From Burkholderiaceae bacterium (lineage in GTDB: Bacteria; Pseudomonadota; Gammaproteobacteria; Burkholderiales; Burkholderiaceae): a stretch of DNA of 64,000 bases. The stretch lies in NCBI GenBank assembly GCA_947462685.1, contig CANHPL010000003.1, positions 62,001-126,000 on the forward strand. Direction: 5' to 3'. The position numbers and the translations under genes were made by a program. This document shows positions 29,552-40,202 of this stretch, one piece after another; position 1 is the first letter of the stretch; each line of letters starts with the position of its first letter. The notes below the pieces were generated by a model, which saw nothing but the letters and a program-made list of their open reading frames with translations, was not told where the DNA came from and did no database searches.

Positions 29552-30169
29552 ATGGCATTAATTATAAAAACATCTTTCATGGCAAATACTACGAGAGATA
29601 AAGTATGGGCTCTCATTACCGATATTGAAAAATCAGCGCCCTGTTTTCCTGGGGCAATCTTAGGTGATCAGTTACCCGATGGGTTCTACCAAGGTGGGTT
29701 TAACGTCAAACTAGGCCCTATGACTTTTAATTTTTCAGGTAAATTTGGATTTACTGAACTTAATGCTCCAAATTATGTTGCAAAGATTTCTGCAAGCGGA
29801 ACAGACACAAAAGGCCGCGGTGGTGCCCAAGGGTTAATAGATGTCGATTTAGTCGAGATGGCAAATCAGACTCAAGTCAATATTTCATCAGATGTGACCT
29901 TGTCTGGATCTGTCGCGCAGTACGGGCGAGGTGTTGGCATGATTCAAGCAATTTCTCAACAATTAATTAATGAATTTGGTAAAAATCTTTCCACAATGAT
30001 TGTTGATGACAAACCATCTCAGACAATCACGACCGCCTCCCCTCCATCTGCGGAGCAACCCAAGCCCTTAGTGAGTTCTTCAGCAGCGAAGAACTCGATA
30101 CAAGTCCACCAATTATTATGGCAAACTTTGATAATATGGATTAAAAATATCTTTATTAAGAAAAGCTAA
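29552..30169 (+). CDS. CoxG/SRPBCC family protein (CODH subunit G-like)
   Basis: VWALITDIEKSAPCFPGAILGDQLPDGFYQGGFNVKLGPMTFNFSGKF; adjacent to the CoxMSL-like genes. Confidence 0.87.
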   Translation: MALIIKTSFMANTTRDKVWALITDIEKSAPCFPGAILGDQLPDGFYQGGFNVKLGPMTFNFSGKFGFTELNAPNYVAKISASGTDTKGRGGAQGLIDVDLVEMANQTQVNISSDVTLSGSVAQYGRGVGMIQAISQQLINEFGKNLSTMIVDDKPSQTITTASPPSAEQPKPLVSSSAAKNSIQVHQLLWQTLIIWIKNIFIKKS

Positions 30170-30178
30170 AATTAAATT

Positions 30179-31054
30179 ATGAAGCCAGCCCCGTTTATTT
30201 ACCATAGGCCTCAACAATTAAGTGAGGTGCTTGATCTAGTCGCTCAACTGGATAATTATAAAATTATCGCGGGTGGGCAATCATTAATGCCGATGATGAA
30301 TTTTCGTTTTGTGATGCCCGATCATGTAATTGATTTAAATCAGGTAACTGAGTTAAATCATATCTCGAAAGAAAATCAACAATTACATATTGGTTCTATG
30401 ACTAGGCAACAAGCGATTTACTCTTCTGCACTCGTTCAAGAACACATTCCGCTGGTTACCCAAGCGTACTCTTTTGTGAGTCATCGTCAAATCAGAAACC
30501 GCGGTACTTTTGGCGGTAGCTTGTGCCACCTTGACCCATCTTCGGAGCAGCCTTGTTTTACCGCTGCTTTAGATGGTGTCATTGAGGTCGCTAGTCAATC
30601 AGGCAAGCGTGAAATTCCCATTGCACATTGGACGGCGATGTATATGACGCCTGATTTAGCCCCTAATGAAATTATGCTCGGTGCTAAACTGAGTATTTGG
30701 CCTAAGACACATGGTTGGTCATTTATGGAATACTCCAGAAGGCATGGGGATTACGCAATTGTTGGTGTCGCTGTACTTGTGAATCTTAATGCAGCATCAA
30801 CTATTGAGAAAATATCTATTGCCCTTTGCGGAATTGATGCAGCACCTGTCAGGTTACTAAATACTGAAAGTGTCCTAATTAATCAAGCTGCCGATGAAAG
30901 TGCTATTCGTCTAGCCTTGGGTGACATAGAAAAGCTACCTAATATTATGGAAGATGCTTTGAATACTTCTGATTATCGTCGGCATCTAGCCAAAACATTA
31001 ACTCGACGTGCGCTATTAGAAGCATTTGAGCGTGCAAAAAAAAGGATGTCATGA
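30179..31054 (+). CDS. Molybdenum hydroxylase FAD-binding subunit (CoxM-like)
   Basis: KIIAGGQSLMPMMNFR, IRNRGTFGGSLCHLDPSSE. Confidence 0.92.
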   Translation: MKPAPFIYHRPQQLSEVLDLVAQLDNYKIIAGGQSLMPMMNFRFVMPDHVIDLNQVTELNHISKENQQLHIGSMTRQQAIYSSALVQEHIPLVTQAYSFVSHRQIRNRGTFGGSLCHLDPSSEQPCFTAALDGVIEVASQSGKREIPIAHWTAMYMTPDLAPNEIMLGAKLSIWPKTHGWSFMEYSRRHGDYAIVGVAVLVNLNAASTIEKISIALCGIDAAPVRLLNTESVLINQAADESAIRLALGDIEKLPNIMEDALNTSDYRRHLAKTLTRRALLEAFERAKKRMS

Positions 31055-31539
31055 TGGATCTTCATCGCATAAAAGTACATGTCAACGGTAAAGCTTATGA
31101 GTGTGAAGTTGAGTCACGTAGAACTTTAGCAGATTTTTTACGTATGGATTTATCCTTAACAGGGACACATTTGGGGTGTGAGCATGGTGTCTGTGGTGCT
31201 TGTACAGTATTGCTCAATGGCAGTTCGGCTAGAGCATGTCTTACACTTGCAGTGCAAGCAGACCAATGTGAGATTACGACGATTGAAGGCTTAGCCCATA
31301 CTGATGGAACTCTGTCAGTTCTCCAGCAAGCCTTTCAAGAGTGTCATGGTCTTCAATGTGGCTTTTGTACTCCTGGAATGTTAACAACCTTGACTGAACT
31401 CTTAAATGAGAATCTCTCTCCTACTGAATCGCAAGTGAGAGAAGCTATTACTGGCAACCTTTGTCGTTGTACAGGATATCAAGCAATCGTTGAGGCTGCA
31501 TTGCTCGCAGCGCAAAAATTAAGAGATCAAAGAGTATGA
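31051..31539 (+). CDS. Molybdenum hydroxylase 2Fe-2S subunit (CoxS-like)
   Basis: GCEHGVCGACTVLLNG and QCGFCTPGM...GNLCRCTGYQAI. Confidence 0.95.
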   Translation: MMDLHRIKVHVNGKAYECEVESRRTLADFLRMDLSLTGTHLGCEHGVCGACTVLLNGSSARACLTLAVQADQCEITTIEGLAHTDGTLSVLQQAFQECHGLQCGFCTPGMLTTLTELLNENLSPTESQVREAITGNLCRCTGYQAIVEAALLAAQKLRDQRV

Positions 31540-33920
31540 ACAACCATCAAGAAGACTCCCTATTACCGCATGCTCGTCCTAACCAATTTATTGGTTCAAG
31601 AATGCAAAGAACCGAAGATCATTTGCTTTTGCAAGGTCTTGGCAAGTATGTGGACGATATCCCACTTACCAATGTTCTTTATTCAGCATTCGTGCGCAGT
31701 CCTCATGGACATGCAAAAATACTTTCGATCGATATCAGTAAAGCCAGTCAATTACCTGGCGTTCATAAAATCTATTTACATAAAGATCTGCCTGAGTCTG
31801 CCCAAACACGTCTGCCTATTCTCGTACCTAACCCTTCTATTAAACACTTGATGATGCAAGAAGTTTTAGTAAGTAAGGAGGTCTGCTGTGTGGGTGATGC
31901 TGTCGCTTTCGTGGTTGCAGATAATCGCTATATTGCTGAAGATGCTTGTAATTTAATTGATGTAGAGTACGAGATACTTCCTGTTGTGGCTGATTGTTTA
32001 AAAGCTCTTGATGCAAATGCCCCTTCTTTTTTTAGCGGTATTCCGAATAATTTAGCTGCACAATTGAATGTACATTTTGGTGAGGTTGATTCTGGGTTTT
32101 CTCAAGCAACTCACGTTGTTCAAGAGGTATTTTGGAATAATCGAGGCTCCGCTCATCCAATGGAGACACGTGGTTACGCGGCTGAATACCACCAAGCATC
32201 CGGACAATTAACTGTCTGGTCTTCTGGCCAAACGCCTCATTTAGAAAAGAAAAATTTAATTGATATCTTAAAGTGGGATCCAGAGTTTATAAGAATCATT
32301 CATCACGATGTTGGCGGTGGATTTGGGCCTAAAGCTATCTTTTATCCTGAAGAAGCCATGGTTGCAATTGCTGCACATGATTTGCTACGTCCTGTTAAAT
32401 GGATTGAGGATCGTCGGGAACATTTTTACACAGCTACTCAAGAACGTGATCAATGGTGGGATATTTCAATTGCTCTTGATGCTAATGCCAAAATATTGGC
32501 CATGAAAATAGATATGACGCATGACAATGGGGCCTATCTTCCCTGGGGAATTATTACTCCCTATATCGGTGTAACAACAACCCCTGGTCCTTATGTTATT
32601 CCTGCTATTGATGTTAATCTCAAAGTGGTTTATACCAATAAAAATGCGACCTCGCCCGTGCGTGGCGCGGGTAGACCACAAGCTGTGTTTGCCATGGAGC
32701 GAATTTTAGATAAAGCCGCTCGCCAATTAGGTATTGATCGCGCTGAAATCCGCCGTAGAAATTTTATTCAACCTGAACAAATGCCCTATAACAATGGCTT
32801 CATCTATCGAGATGGAAAACCCATGGTATATGACAGTGGTGACTATCCTCAGTGTCAAGCTCTTGCGTTAGAAAAAATTGCTTATGATGATTTTCCTACA
32901 AGAAAAGCTGCTGCATTAAAAGAGGGGCGTTATTTAGGTATTGGTATTGCTAATTTTGTGGAAGGTACGGGTCTTGGCCCCTTTGAGGGTGCTACCGTGC
33001 GTGTACAACAAACTGGTCGCATAACAATCTTGACTTCAGCATCTTCACAAGGGCAGGGTCATAAAACCACCTTCATGCAAATCTGTGCAGACCAACTTCA
33101 AGTTCCCCTAGCAATGATAGATGTCATTACTGCTGATACAAATGCGATCTCGATGGGTATTGGTACTTTTGCCAGTCGGGTAACAGTCAATGCAGGAAAT
33201 TCGGTTTTCTTGGCGTCTATAAAAGTAGCTGAAAAGATCAAGGGCTTAGCAGCATTTTTAATGCAAACTCGAGTCGAAAATATTCAGTTATTAGATGGTC
33301 ACGCCATCACTATTGATGATCCATCAAAGAAGAAATCTTTTGCTGACCTTGCCCGAGTCTCTCAGGGTATGCCAGGTTTTTCATTTCCAGAAGGCGTGAC
33401 GAACGGACTAGAATCTACTGAATATTTTTCACCTGCTCAATCGACCTACTGCAATGGTACCGCTGCTGTTGAATTGGAGCTTGATCGTGATACGTGCCAA
33501 ATTAATATTCTGAAATATGTCATGACACATGACAGTGGTAATCTGATTAATCCATTATTGGTAGATGGTCAGGTACAAGGCTCAATCGCTCACGGCATTG
33601 GTAATTCAACATTAGAAGACATGCAGTATGACGACCAAGCCCAACCCATCACAACGAATTTTGGTGAGTATTTGTTACCCATGGCAACTGATGTTCCGAA
33701 AGTGGAGATGTATCATCTATTCTCGCCTTCTCCGCTTAATCCTCTTGGAGTTAAAGGTGCTGGTGAGGGTGGCACAATTCCCGCAGCCGCTGCAATTGTT
33801 GCTGCAATCGAGGATGCAATCTCAGATACTGGTATTTTTCTGACTCAAGCGCCAATGACACCACCACGACTATTTGAAATTTTGAAAAAAGCTGGTGCCT
33901 ACCCAACCCCTACTTTGTGA
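31536..33920 (+). CDS. Molybdenum hydroxylase large (molybdopterin) subunit, xanthine dehydrogenase family; not form I CO dehydrogenase
   Basis: GGGFGPKAIFYPEEA, SPVRGAGRPQAVFAMERILD, GVKGAGEGGTIPAAAAI. Confidence 0.93.
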   Translation: MNNHQEDSLLPHARPNQFIGSRMQRTEDHLLLQGLGKYVDDIPLTNVLYSAFVRSPHGHAKILSIDISKASQLPGVHKIYLHKDLPESAQTRLPILVPNPSIKHLMMQEVLVSKEVCCVGDAVAFVVADNRYIAEDACNLIDVEYEILPVVADCLKALDANAPSFFSGIPNNLAAQLNVHFGEVDSGFSQATHVVQEVFWNNRGSAHPMETRGYAAEYHQASGQLTVWSSGQTPHLEKKNLIDILKWDPEFIRIIHHDVGGGFGPKAIFYPEEAMVAIAAHDLLRPVKWIEDRREHFYTATQERDQWWDISIALDANAKILAMKIDMTHDNGAYLPWGIITPYIGVTTTPGPYVIPAIDVNLKVVYTNKNATSPVRGAGRPQAVFAMERILDKAARQLGIDRAEIRRRNFIQPEQMPYNNGFIYRDGKPMVYDSGDYPQCQALALEKIAYDDFPTRKAAALKEGRYLGIGIANFVEGTGLGPFEGATVRVQQTGRITILTSASSQGQGHKTTFMQICADQLQVPLAMIDVITADTNAISMGIGTFASRVTVNAGNSVFLASIKVAEKIKGLAAFLMQTRVENIQLLDGHAITIDDPSKKKSFADLARVSQGMPGFSFPEGVTNGLESTEYFSPAQSTYCNGTAAVELELDRDTCQINILKYVMTHDSGNLINPLLVDGQVQGSIAHGIGNSTLEDMQYDDQAQPITTNFGEYLLPMATDVPKVEMYHLFSPSPLNPLGVKGAGEGGTIPAAAAIVAAIEDAISDTGIFLTQAPMTPPRLFEILKKAGAYPTPTL

Positions 33921-34896
33921 TGTTGCCTTCTTTTGCAATCTTTCTATTAACCTCTAAACCATCCTGAATTTGCTTTTTAAACTCATCTGCAGGTATTGCA
34001 ACGATTTTAAATCCTATGTTATCGAAAGCCTCCTTGACGGCGGGAGCTTTCATACTGGCTTGTAATGCCGCTTGTAATTTAGCTGAAACATCTTTAGGTA
34101 TGCCAATTGGTGCGACAACGCCAATCCAACCCGTGTAATTCCAGTACTTGAGCTCTGGAACACCGGTCTCAGAAAATGTTGGAACGTTGGGCAATACTTT
34201 CGCTCTAGCAGTTCCTGAAATAGCTAAACCGGTAACTTGGTTGGTAGCAATATGGGATTTGATGTCTCCTAAATCTGGCATCAACATACTCACTTCACCA
34301 CCTAACAAACCTAACATCGCTGGTCCACTGGATTTATAGGGCACATGCAGGGCTTTAATTCCAGTTAAGCTAAGAAAAGCAGAAGTTGTAAAGTGAATAC
34401 TTGATCCGCCACCACCACTGCCAAAAGTTAATTTGCCAGGATTTGCTCGTCCATAGGCTACTAATTCAGCTAAATTTTTAACGGGGATGGATGGGTGAAC
34501 CACCAGAACCGATTGGTATTCAATCGCATTGATCAGGTGAGTGACATCATTAACTGGATCGTATCCAACATTTTTATCTAAAATCGGATTAATCGTCATG
34601 GATGCTGGGGATACAGCAGCAATGGTGTAGCCATCTTTCGCTGAATTAATGAGGGATTCCACACCAATCTTTTGTGAGGCTCCAGGTCTATTCACAACAA
34701 CGATAGGCTGTCCAATTTCAATAGCCAATTGCTTTGTAATAACGCGGGCAGTCAAGTCAATTGGGCCACCTGGTGCAGTAGGTACGATCATCGTAATTGG
34801 TTTGTTTGGAAATGTCTGCGCTTGTAAGAAAGTTGTAGGCCAAAAAATTAGCGCTAATAATAAAAAATGGTTACTCTTTAGTACTCTTGTAAGCAT
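33910..34896 (-). CDS. Bug/TctC-family substrate-binding protein
   Basis: Signal peptide; FPNKPITMIVPTAPGGPIDLTAR, SAKDGYT. Confidence 0.92.
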   Translation of the reverse strand: MLTRVLKSNHFLLLALIFWPTTFLQAQTFPNKPITMIVPTAPGGPIDLTARVITKQLAIEIGQPIVVVNRPGASQKIGVESLINSAKDGYTIAAVSPASMTINPILDKNVGYDPVNDVTHLINAIEYQSVLVVHPSIPVKNLAELVAYGRANPGKLTFGSGGGGSSIHFTTSAFLSLTGIKALHVPYKSSGPAMLGLLGGEVSMLMPDLGDIKSHIATNQVTGLAISGTARAKVLPNVPTFSETGVPELKYWNYTGWIGVVAPIGIPKDVSAKLQAALQASMKAPAVKEAFDNIGFKIVAIPADEFKKQIQDGLEVNRKIAKEGNITK

Positions 34897-35030
34897 TTCA
34901 TCTCCATTATTTTAGTGACTTGTATTCACCGTTTGTTATTGGATTATATTACCTGAAATAGCTTTGAATATCACCTATTTATTGCCGCACATAAGATTTC
35001 CTTCTAGGGAGAAAAACATCTTTTTTCATA

Positions 35031-35061
35031 AATCAAGGAGTGATTAAATCACCCCTTGATT
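35031..35061 (-). terminator. Candidate terminator hairpin downstream of htpG
   Basis: AATCAAGGAGTGATT/AATCACCCCTTGATT, 15-bp arms with one mismatch; only a weak U-tract on the minus strand. Confidence 0.45.
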
Positions 35062-35091
35062 GAATTACTTTGGCGATGAATGCGCCCTGTA

Positions 35092-36993
35092 TTATTTCAT
35101 GAGCATTTGATTCATCCGGCGCACAAATGAAGCTGGATCTGCAATATGCCCTCCCTCGGCCAGAAGTGCTTGATCGAATATAAGGTGCGACCAATCTTCA
35201 AACTGTTCAATATCTCCTTCCATTTTTTTAAACAAAGGATGATTGGGGTTAATTTCTAAAATCGGCTTTGTCTCAGGTGCGGCCTGACCTGCTGCTTTTA
35301 ACATGCGCATTAAATTACCAGATAATTCATTTTCATCAGCAACAAGGCATGCTGGTGAATCCGTTAAGCGGAAGGTTACTCGAACATCTTTGGCTTTATC
35401 AACTAACGTGGTTTTCATTTTCTCTAACAACTCAGCAAACTGTTTTTCAACTTCTTTTTGCTCTTCTTTTTCTTTTTCATCTTCTAAAGAACCTAAATCA
35501 AGGCCACCTTTTGCAACTGAAACTAGTGATTTTTCATTAAACTCTGTTAAGAAAGAAAGCATCCACTCATCTACCCGATCTGTAAGCAATAAGACTTCAA
35601 TACCTTTTTTCTTAAAGATTTCTAAATGCGGGCTGTTTTTAGCGGCTAAATAGGTTTCGGCAGTAACGTAATAAATCTTATCTTGACCTTCTTTCATTCG
35701 AGATAAGTAATCTGCTAATGAAACATTTTGTACTTCTGACTCATTCTGGGTGCTTGCAAATCTTAGCAATTTAGATATTTTTTCCAAATTAACCGAGTCC
35801 TCTCCAATTCCCTCTTTAAGAACTTGGCCAAACTCATTCCAGAAGAGTTGATATTCGTCACGCTTTACTTCATCTTCATGATTTGCGAGTTCTTCAAGCA
35901 TTGCAATGACACGCTTAGTTGAACTTTCACGGATGAATTTAACATCACGTGATTCCTGCAAAATTTCACGGGAGACATTGAGGGGTAAATCTGCGGAGTC
36001 AATCACCCCTGAAACAAAACGTAAATAAGTGGGAATCAACTGCTCAGAGTCTTCCATAATAAATACACGTTTTACATAAAGTTTGATCCCACTTCTCTTA
36101 CTACGGTCCCATAAATCAAAGGAAGCTTTTTTGGGAAGAAATAGTAATTGCGTAAATTCACTTCTACCCTCTACTCGATTATGCGAGTAGCTCAAAGGGG
36201 CTTCAAAATCCCTAGAAATACTTTTATAAAATTCGTGATATTGCTCTTGCGTAATATCAGATTTATTTCTTGTCCATAGCGCGCTCGCTTCATTGACATT
36301 TTCAAATTCAACCCGCGTGACCATTTCTTTTTTTTCTTCATCCCATTCTTCTTTGCGCATTTGAATCGGAATAGAAATATGATCTGAGTATTTTTGAATA
36401 ACTGTTTTTAATTTCCAATTGGACAAGAATTCATCCTCACCATCTTTGAGATGCAAAATAATGGTTGTGCCACGAACTGGTTTTGAAATCGTCTCAATCG
36501 TAAAATCGCCGGAACCAGATGATTCCCAGCGCACCCCAGTATCTTGGGCCAATCCAGCGCGACGCGTCTCAACTGTTATTTTGTCAGCAACAATAAACCC
36601 AGAATAAAACCCAACACCAAATTGTCCGATGAGAGATGCATCTTTTTGCTGATCTCCTGAAAGTTTAGAAAAAAACTCTTTTGTACCAGACCTAGCAATT
36701 GTTCCAAGGTTAGAAATAACTTCATCACGACTCATTCCAATACCATTATCAGAAATACTAATTGTTCTTGCTGTTTGATCAAAACTGACCTGAATGTGCA
36801 AATCAGAATCCCCTTCGTATAAATCGGCTTGATGTATGGCTTCGAATCTCAGCTTATCTGCTGCGTCTGAAGCATTCGATATCAGTTCGCGAAGAAAAAT
36901 TTCTTTGTTGGAGTACAAAGAGTGAATCATTAGCTGCAGTAATTGCTTTATTTCTGCTTGAAAATCAAGGGTTTGCTTCTCTACGGTCGTCAT
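35092..36993 (-). CDS. htpG: Molecular chaperone HtpG (Hsp90)
   Basis: [82 protein letters not shown]. Confidence 0.99.
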   Translation of the reverse strand: MTTVEKQTLDFQAEIKQLLQLMIHSLYSNKEIFLRELISNASDAADKLRFEAIHQADLYEGDSDLHIQVSFDQTARTISISDNGIGMSRDEVISNLGTIARSGTKEFFSKLSGDQQKDASLIGQFGVGFYSGFIVADKITVETRRAGLAQDTGVRWESSGSGDFTIETISKPVRGTTIILHLKDGEDEFLSNWKLKTVIQKYSDHISIPIQMRKEEWDEEKKEMVTRVEFENVNEASALWTRNKSDITQEQYHEFYKSISRDFEAPLSYSHNRVEGRSEFTQLLFLPKKASFDLWDRSKRSGIKLYVKRVFIMEDSEQLIPTYLRFVSGVIDSADLPLNVSREILQESRDVKFIRESSTKRVIAMLEELANHEDEVKRDEYQLFWNEFGQVLKEGIGEDSVNLEKISKLLRFASTQNESEVQNVSLADYLSRMKEGQDKIYYVTAETYLAAKNSPHLEIFKKKGIEVLLLTDRVDEWMLSFLTEFNEKSLVSVAKGGLDLGSLEDEKEKEEQKEVEKQFAELLEKMKTTLVDKAKDVRVTFRLTDSPACLVADENELSGNLMRMLKAAGQAAPETKPILEINPNHPLFKKMEGDIEQFEDWSHLIFDQALLAEGGHIADPASFVRRMNQMLMK

Positions 36994-37046
36994 TTTTATC
37001 CTCTAAGTGTCAAATGAGATTACAAATAAATAAAAGTTATTCTTCA

Positions 37047-37073
37047 GTTAAGGGTTAATTTCTCAATTTCAAG
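37047..37073 (-). promoter_or_regulatory. Candidate sigma-32 heat-shock promoter for htpG
   Basis: On the minus strand CTTGAAA (37073-37067), 12-nt spacer, CCCTTAAC (37054-37047); exact -35 consensus, partial -10, about 55-80 nt upstream of the htpG ATG. Confidence 0.5.
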
Positions 37074-37112
37074 GGTACGTTAGTATTTTTTGATTGATTT
37101 TGTTAAGTTGAA

Positions 37113-37137
37113 ATGAATTGGTTTAAACTCAATTCAT
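37113..37137. promoter_or_regulatory. Palindromic operator candidate
   Basis: ATGAATTG-GTTTAAACT-CAATTCAT, perfect 8-bp arms, about 50 nt upstream of the 37186 GTG. Confidence 0.4.
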
Positions 37138-37185
37138 CATATAAAAAGAGTTTTTTGCCCTAATAAGCTTTAGTGGAGACGACAA

Positions 37186-38160
37186 GTGCATATTGTGATT
37201 GCCGACGACTATCAAAATTGCGTCAAAGACCTGAAATGTTTTTCCACCCTTCAAGGTAATGAAATAACTGTTTACGTTGAGCCAACGAAAGATAAGACAA
37301 AACTTATCCAGCGTTTTATCAACGCTGATGCTATTGTTGTTGTGCGCGAAAGAATTACGATCGATGAAGAACTTCTAAAGTCATTGCCCAAACTCAAGTT
37401 AATTGCTTTAGTCGGAAGAAATAGTAAGTTTATTGACTATGCCGCGTGCACAAAATATGGTGTTGCAGTGACTCATGGTGAAGCTGCATCACACCTTGCT
37501 CCAGCAGAGTGTACTCTTGCTTTAATGCTAGCTGCCCGCAGAAACATAGTTCTAGAGGCTGCGCGCATGAAAGCAGGTTTATTTCCAATTACCCTGTCCC
37601 ATCGTTTAAGTGGTTCTATTTTAGGAATTTACGGACTTGGTGAAATTGGTGAAGTGGTTGCCAAGGCCGCTCAAGGGCTAGGCATGCACATCCTCATTTG
37701 GGGGCGAGAGGGTTCTTTTGATCGCGCAACAAATCTTGGCTTTGAGGTAGCAAAGTCTAGAGAAGACTTCTTTTCGCGCTCTGATGTCATTAGTATTCAT
37801 CTGCGCTACAACAAAGATACGTTTGGCCTGGTTAAATTGGCGGACTTAATGATGATGAAGCCGACGGCTCTTTTGGTAAATACTGCAAGGGCCGAACTCA
37901 TTGAAAGTGGCGCTTTAGAAAAAGCATTAGAAAGTGGCCGTCCAGGTTATGCCGCTGTTGATGTCTATGAGAATGAGCCCATTCTCGATGGTGACCATCC
38001 TCTTTTAAAGATGGATAACGTGGTTTGTTTACCGCATTTAGGTTGGGCTGATCACGATACGTTCGAATTATATTTTGGAGAGGCTTTTGATCAAGTTGAT
38101 CGCTTTCTGAAAGGTCAACCGCTTCGACTTTTGAATAAAGATGTTGTTTTAAAAACTTAA
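37186..38160 (+). CDS. D-2-hydroxyacid dehydrogenase (SerA/LdhA-like) family protein
   Basis: GSILGIYGLGEIGEVVAKAAQGLGM, LLVNTARAELIESGALEKAL, VDVYENEPI, LPHLGW; GTG start. Confidence 0.92.
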   Translation: MHIVIADDYQNCVKDLKCFSTLQGNEITVYVEPTKDKTKLIQRFINADAIVVVRERITIDEELLKSLPKLKLIALVGRNSKFIDYAACTKYGVAVTHGEAASHLAPAECTLALMLAARRNIVLEAARMKAGLFPITLSHRLSGSILGIYGLGEIGEVVAKAAQGLGMHILIWGREGSFDRATNLGFEVAKSREDFFSRSDVISIHLRYNKDTFGLVKLADLMMMKPTALLVNTARAELIESGALEKALESGRPGYAAVDVYENEPILDGDHPLLKMDNVVCLPHLGWADHDTFELYFGEAFDQVDRFLKGQPLRLLNKDVVLKT

Positions 38161-38193
38161 ATATTAACCAACAAACTGATAGAGATAAGGAAC

Positions 38194-39177
38194 ATGATGC
38201 AATTATTTTATCGTATTTTTATGGTGACTTTAGGCCTCATTAGCTTGACGATCAGCCCTTTCAGTTTTGCTCAATCTTATCCGAATCGACCCGTCAAAAT
38301 TATCGTAGCTCAAGCACCTGGCGCATCTCCCGATGTTGTTGCTAGAACACTCGCAAGTAAATTATCGGATGTGTGGAAAACCTCTGTGATTGTGGAAAAC
38401 AAACCAGGGGCAAATGGTAATTTAGGGATGGACATTGTCGCAAAGGCGCCGCCTGACGGCTATACTTTGGGTCTTGTTGTACCAAGCGTCATGGTAATTA
38501 ACCCGTTCGTTTACAAGAACATGCCCTTTAAGCCACTAGAAGATCTTGCCCCCATAACGCAAATTTCTTCGATTATTTTTTCTTTGGTAAGTAATCCGCA
38601 ACGCCCTTACCAAAATGTCGAAGAGTTAATTGCTTATGCCAAAAAACGTCCTGGTGAAATCAATTACAGCTCTGCTGGTGTAGGTAATTTACAGCATTTA
38701 GCAGCAGAACTATTTTCGACCAAAGCCGGTATCAAAATGAATCATATTCCGAATAAAGGTGACTCAGCAGCTCTCGTTGATGTCATGGGAGGGCAGACTG
38801 ACCTTATGTTTGTGCCTCTACCTTCGGCTATTAATCAAATTAAAGCGGGCAAACTCAACTTAATGGCGCTGGCAAGTAAAAAAAGGGTGGGGCAATTTCC
38901 AAATGTGCCAACCATGAACGAATTAGGCCAGCCAGATGTTTTGATTGAGGGATGGACAGGTCTAGTGGCGCCAAATGGAACTCCTGATAACATCTTAGAA
39001 GATATTCAAAAAGCAATTCATCAAATCCTAGTTGATGTAAATACGAAAAATTCTATTGAATCACAAGGTTTTGAAGTGGTAGGCTCCACCCCAAAAGAAT
39101 TTAAACAATTCTTAAGGCAAGAATCAAATAAATGGAGTGGCGTTGTTCAAAAATCAGCTATTAATTTAAGTAATTAA
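38194..39177 (+). CDS. Bug/TctC-family substrate-binding protein
   Basis: Signal peptide; [29 protein letters not shown]. Confidence 0.92.
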   Translation: MMQLFYRIFMVTLGLISLTISPFSFAQSYPNRPVKIIVAQAPGASPDVVARTLASKLSDVWKTSVIVENKPGANGNLGMDIVAKAPPDGYTLGLVVPSVMVINPFVYKNMPFKPLEDLAPITQISSIIFSLVSNPQRPYQNVEELIAYAKKRPGEINYSSAGVGNLQHLAAELFSTKAGIKMNHIPNKGDSAALVDVMGGQTDLMFVPLPSAINQIKAGKLNLMALASKKRVGQFPNVPTMNELGQPDVLIEGWTGLVAPNGTPDNILEDIQKAIHQILVDVNTKNSIESQGFEVVGSTPKEFKQFLRQESNKWSGVVQKSAINLSN

Positions 39178-39197
39178 TTTTTTATAAGGAATTTATA

Positions 39198-40166
39198 ATG
39201 AAATTACCAGTCCTCGCAGTGCTTATCTCTTCCCTCATAAGTGTTCAGAGTTTTGCGAATGAATACCCCACTAAACCAATTCAACTGCTTGTACCATTCG
39301 CGCCAGGTGGTACGACCGATATCATTGCAAGGGTGATTTCTGAACCTCTATCAAAAAGCTTAGGGCAAACAGTGCTTGTGGTGAATCGGCCTGGTGGTGG
39401 GGGAATTGTTGGTGCAAATGAATTGGCTAAAGCAACACCTGATGGATATACCTTGGGGGTGGCAACCGTTTCAACTACAGCAGCAAATCCGGCGATCAAT
39501 CCTAAAACGCCATATAACCCATTAACTGATTTTGCTTCTATTACTAATATTGCTGCAACTCCCAACATTATTGCGGTTCACCCATCCTTTCCCGCTAGAG
39601 ACTATAAGGGATTTGTGGCTGAACTGAAAAAAAATCCTACGAAATATTCCTATGCGTCATCGGGTACCGGAGGTATTGGACACCTTCAAATGGAGCTTTT
39701 TAAAAGTATTTCTCAGGTGTATATCACCCATATTCCTTACAAAGGGGCAGGCCCAGCACTCAATGATGTGGTTGCAGGTCAGGTTCCAGTGATTTTCGAC
39801 AATCTACCTTCTGCTCTGCCATTTATTTTAGACAATCGCTTAGTCCCGATTGTGGTTGCTGCCCCCAATCGAGTTGGCGCACTCCCTAATACGCCAACTT
39901 TTAAAGAAGTTGGTGCTGAACCAGTAAACAGAATGGCTTATTATGGGATTCTTGGCCCTAAGGGGCTTCCAAAAGACATTATTGCCAAAATCAATGCTGC
40001 TGTGAAACAGGCAGTGGAGCTTCCAGCAGTTAAAAAACGTATTGAAGATACTGGCTCAATTGTTATTGCAAACTCGCCTGAAGAATTTTCCGCACAAATG
40101 AAAGCAGAATTAGAAATTTATCAAAAAGTTGTGAAAGAGCAAAAACTAACTTTAGATAGTAATTAA
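39198..40166 (+). CDS. Bug/TctC-family substrate-binding protein
   Basis: Signal peptide; [29 protein letters not shown]. Confidence 0.92.
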   Translation: MKLPVLAVLISSLISVQSFANEYPTKPIQLLVPFAPGGTTDIIARVISEPLSKSLGQTVLVVNRPGGGGIVGANELAKATPDGYTLGVATVSTTAANPAINPKTPYNPLTDFASITNIAATPNIIAVHPSFPARDYKGFVAELKKNPTKYSYASSGTGGIGHLQMELFKSISQVYITHIPYKGAGPALNDVVAGQVPVIFDNLPSALPFILDNRLVPIVVAAPNRVGALPNTPTFKEVGAEPVNRMAYYGILGPKGLPKDIIAKINAAVKQAVELPAVKKRIEDTGSIVIANSPEEFSAQMKAELEIYQKVVKEQKLTLDSN

Positions 40167-40172
40167 ATGCTA

Positions 40173-40200
40173 GTGGTTAACAGTTATAACTGTTAACCAC
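40173..40200. terminator. Perfect 28-bp palindrome between convergent genes; candidate terminator
   Basis: GTGGTTAACAGTTATAACTGTTAACCAC followed by TTTT on the plus strand, between convergent Bug and CoA-transferase genes. Confidence 0.6.
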
Positions 40201-40202
40201 TT

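Noticed and set aside
29552-33920. Aerobic CO dehydrogenase operon
   Set aside because: The large subunit has VRGAGRP instead of the form I AYRCSFR active-site motif, and maturation genes are absent; it is a xanthine-dehydrogenase-family hydroxylase.
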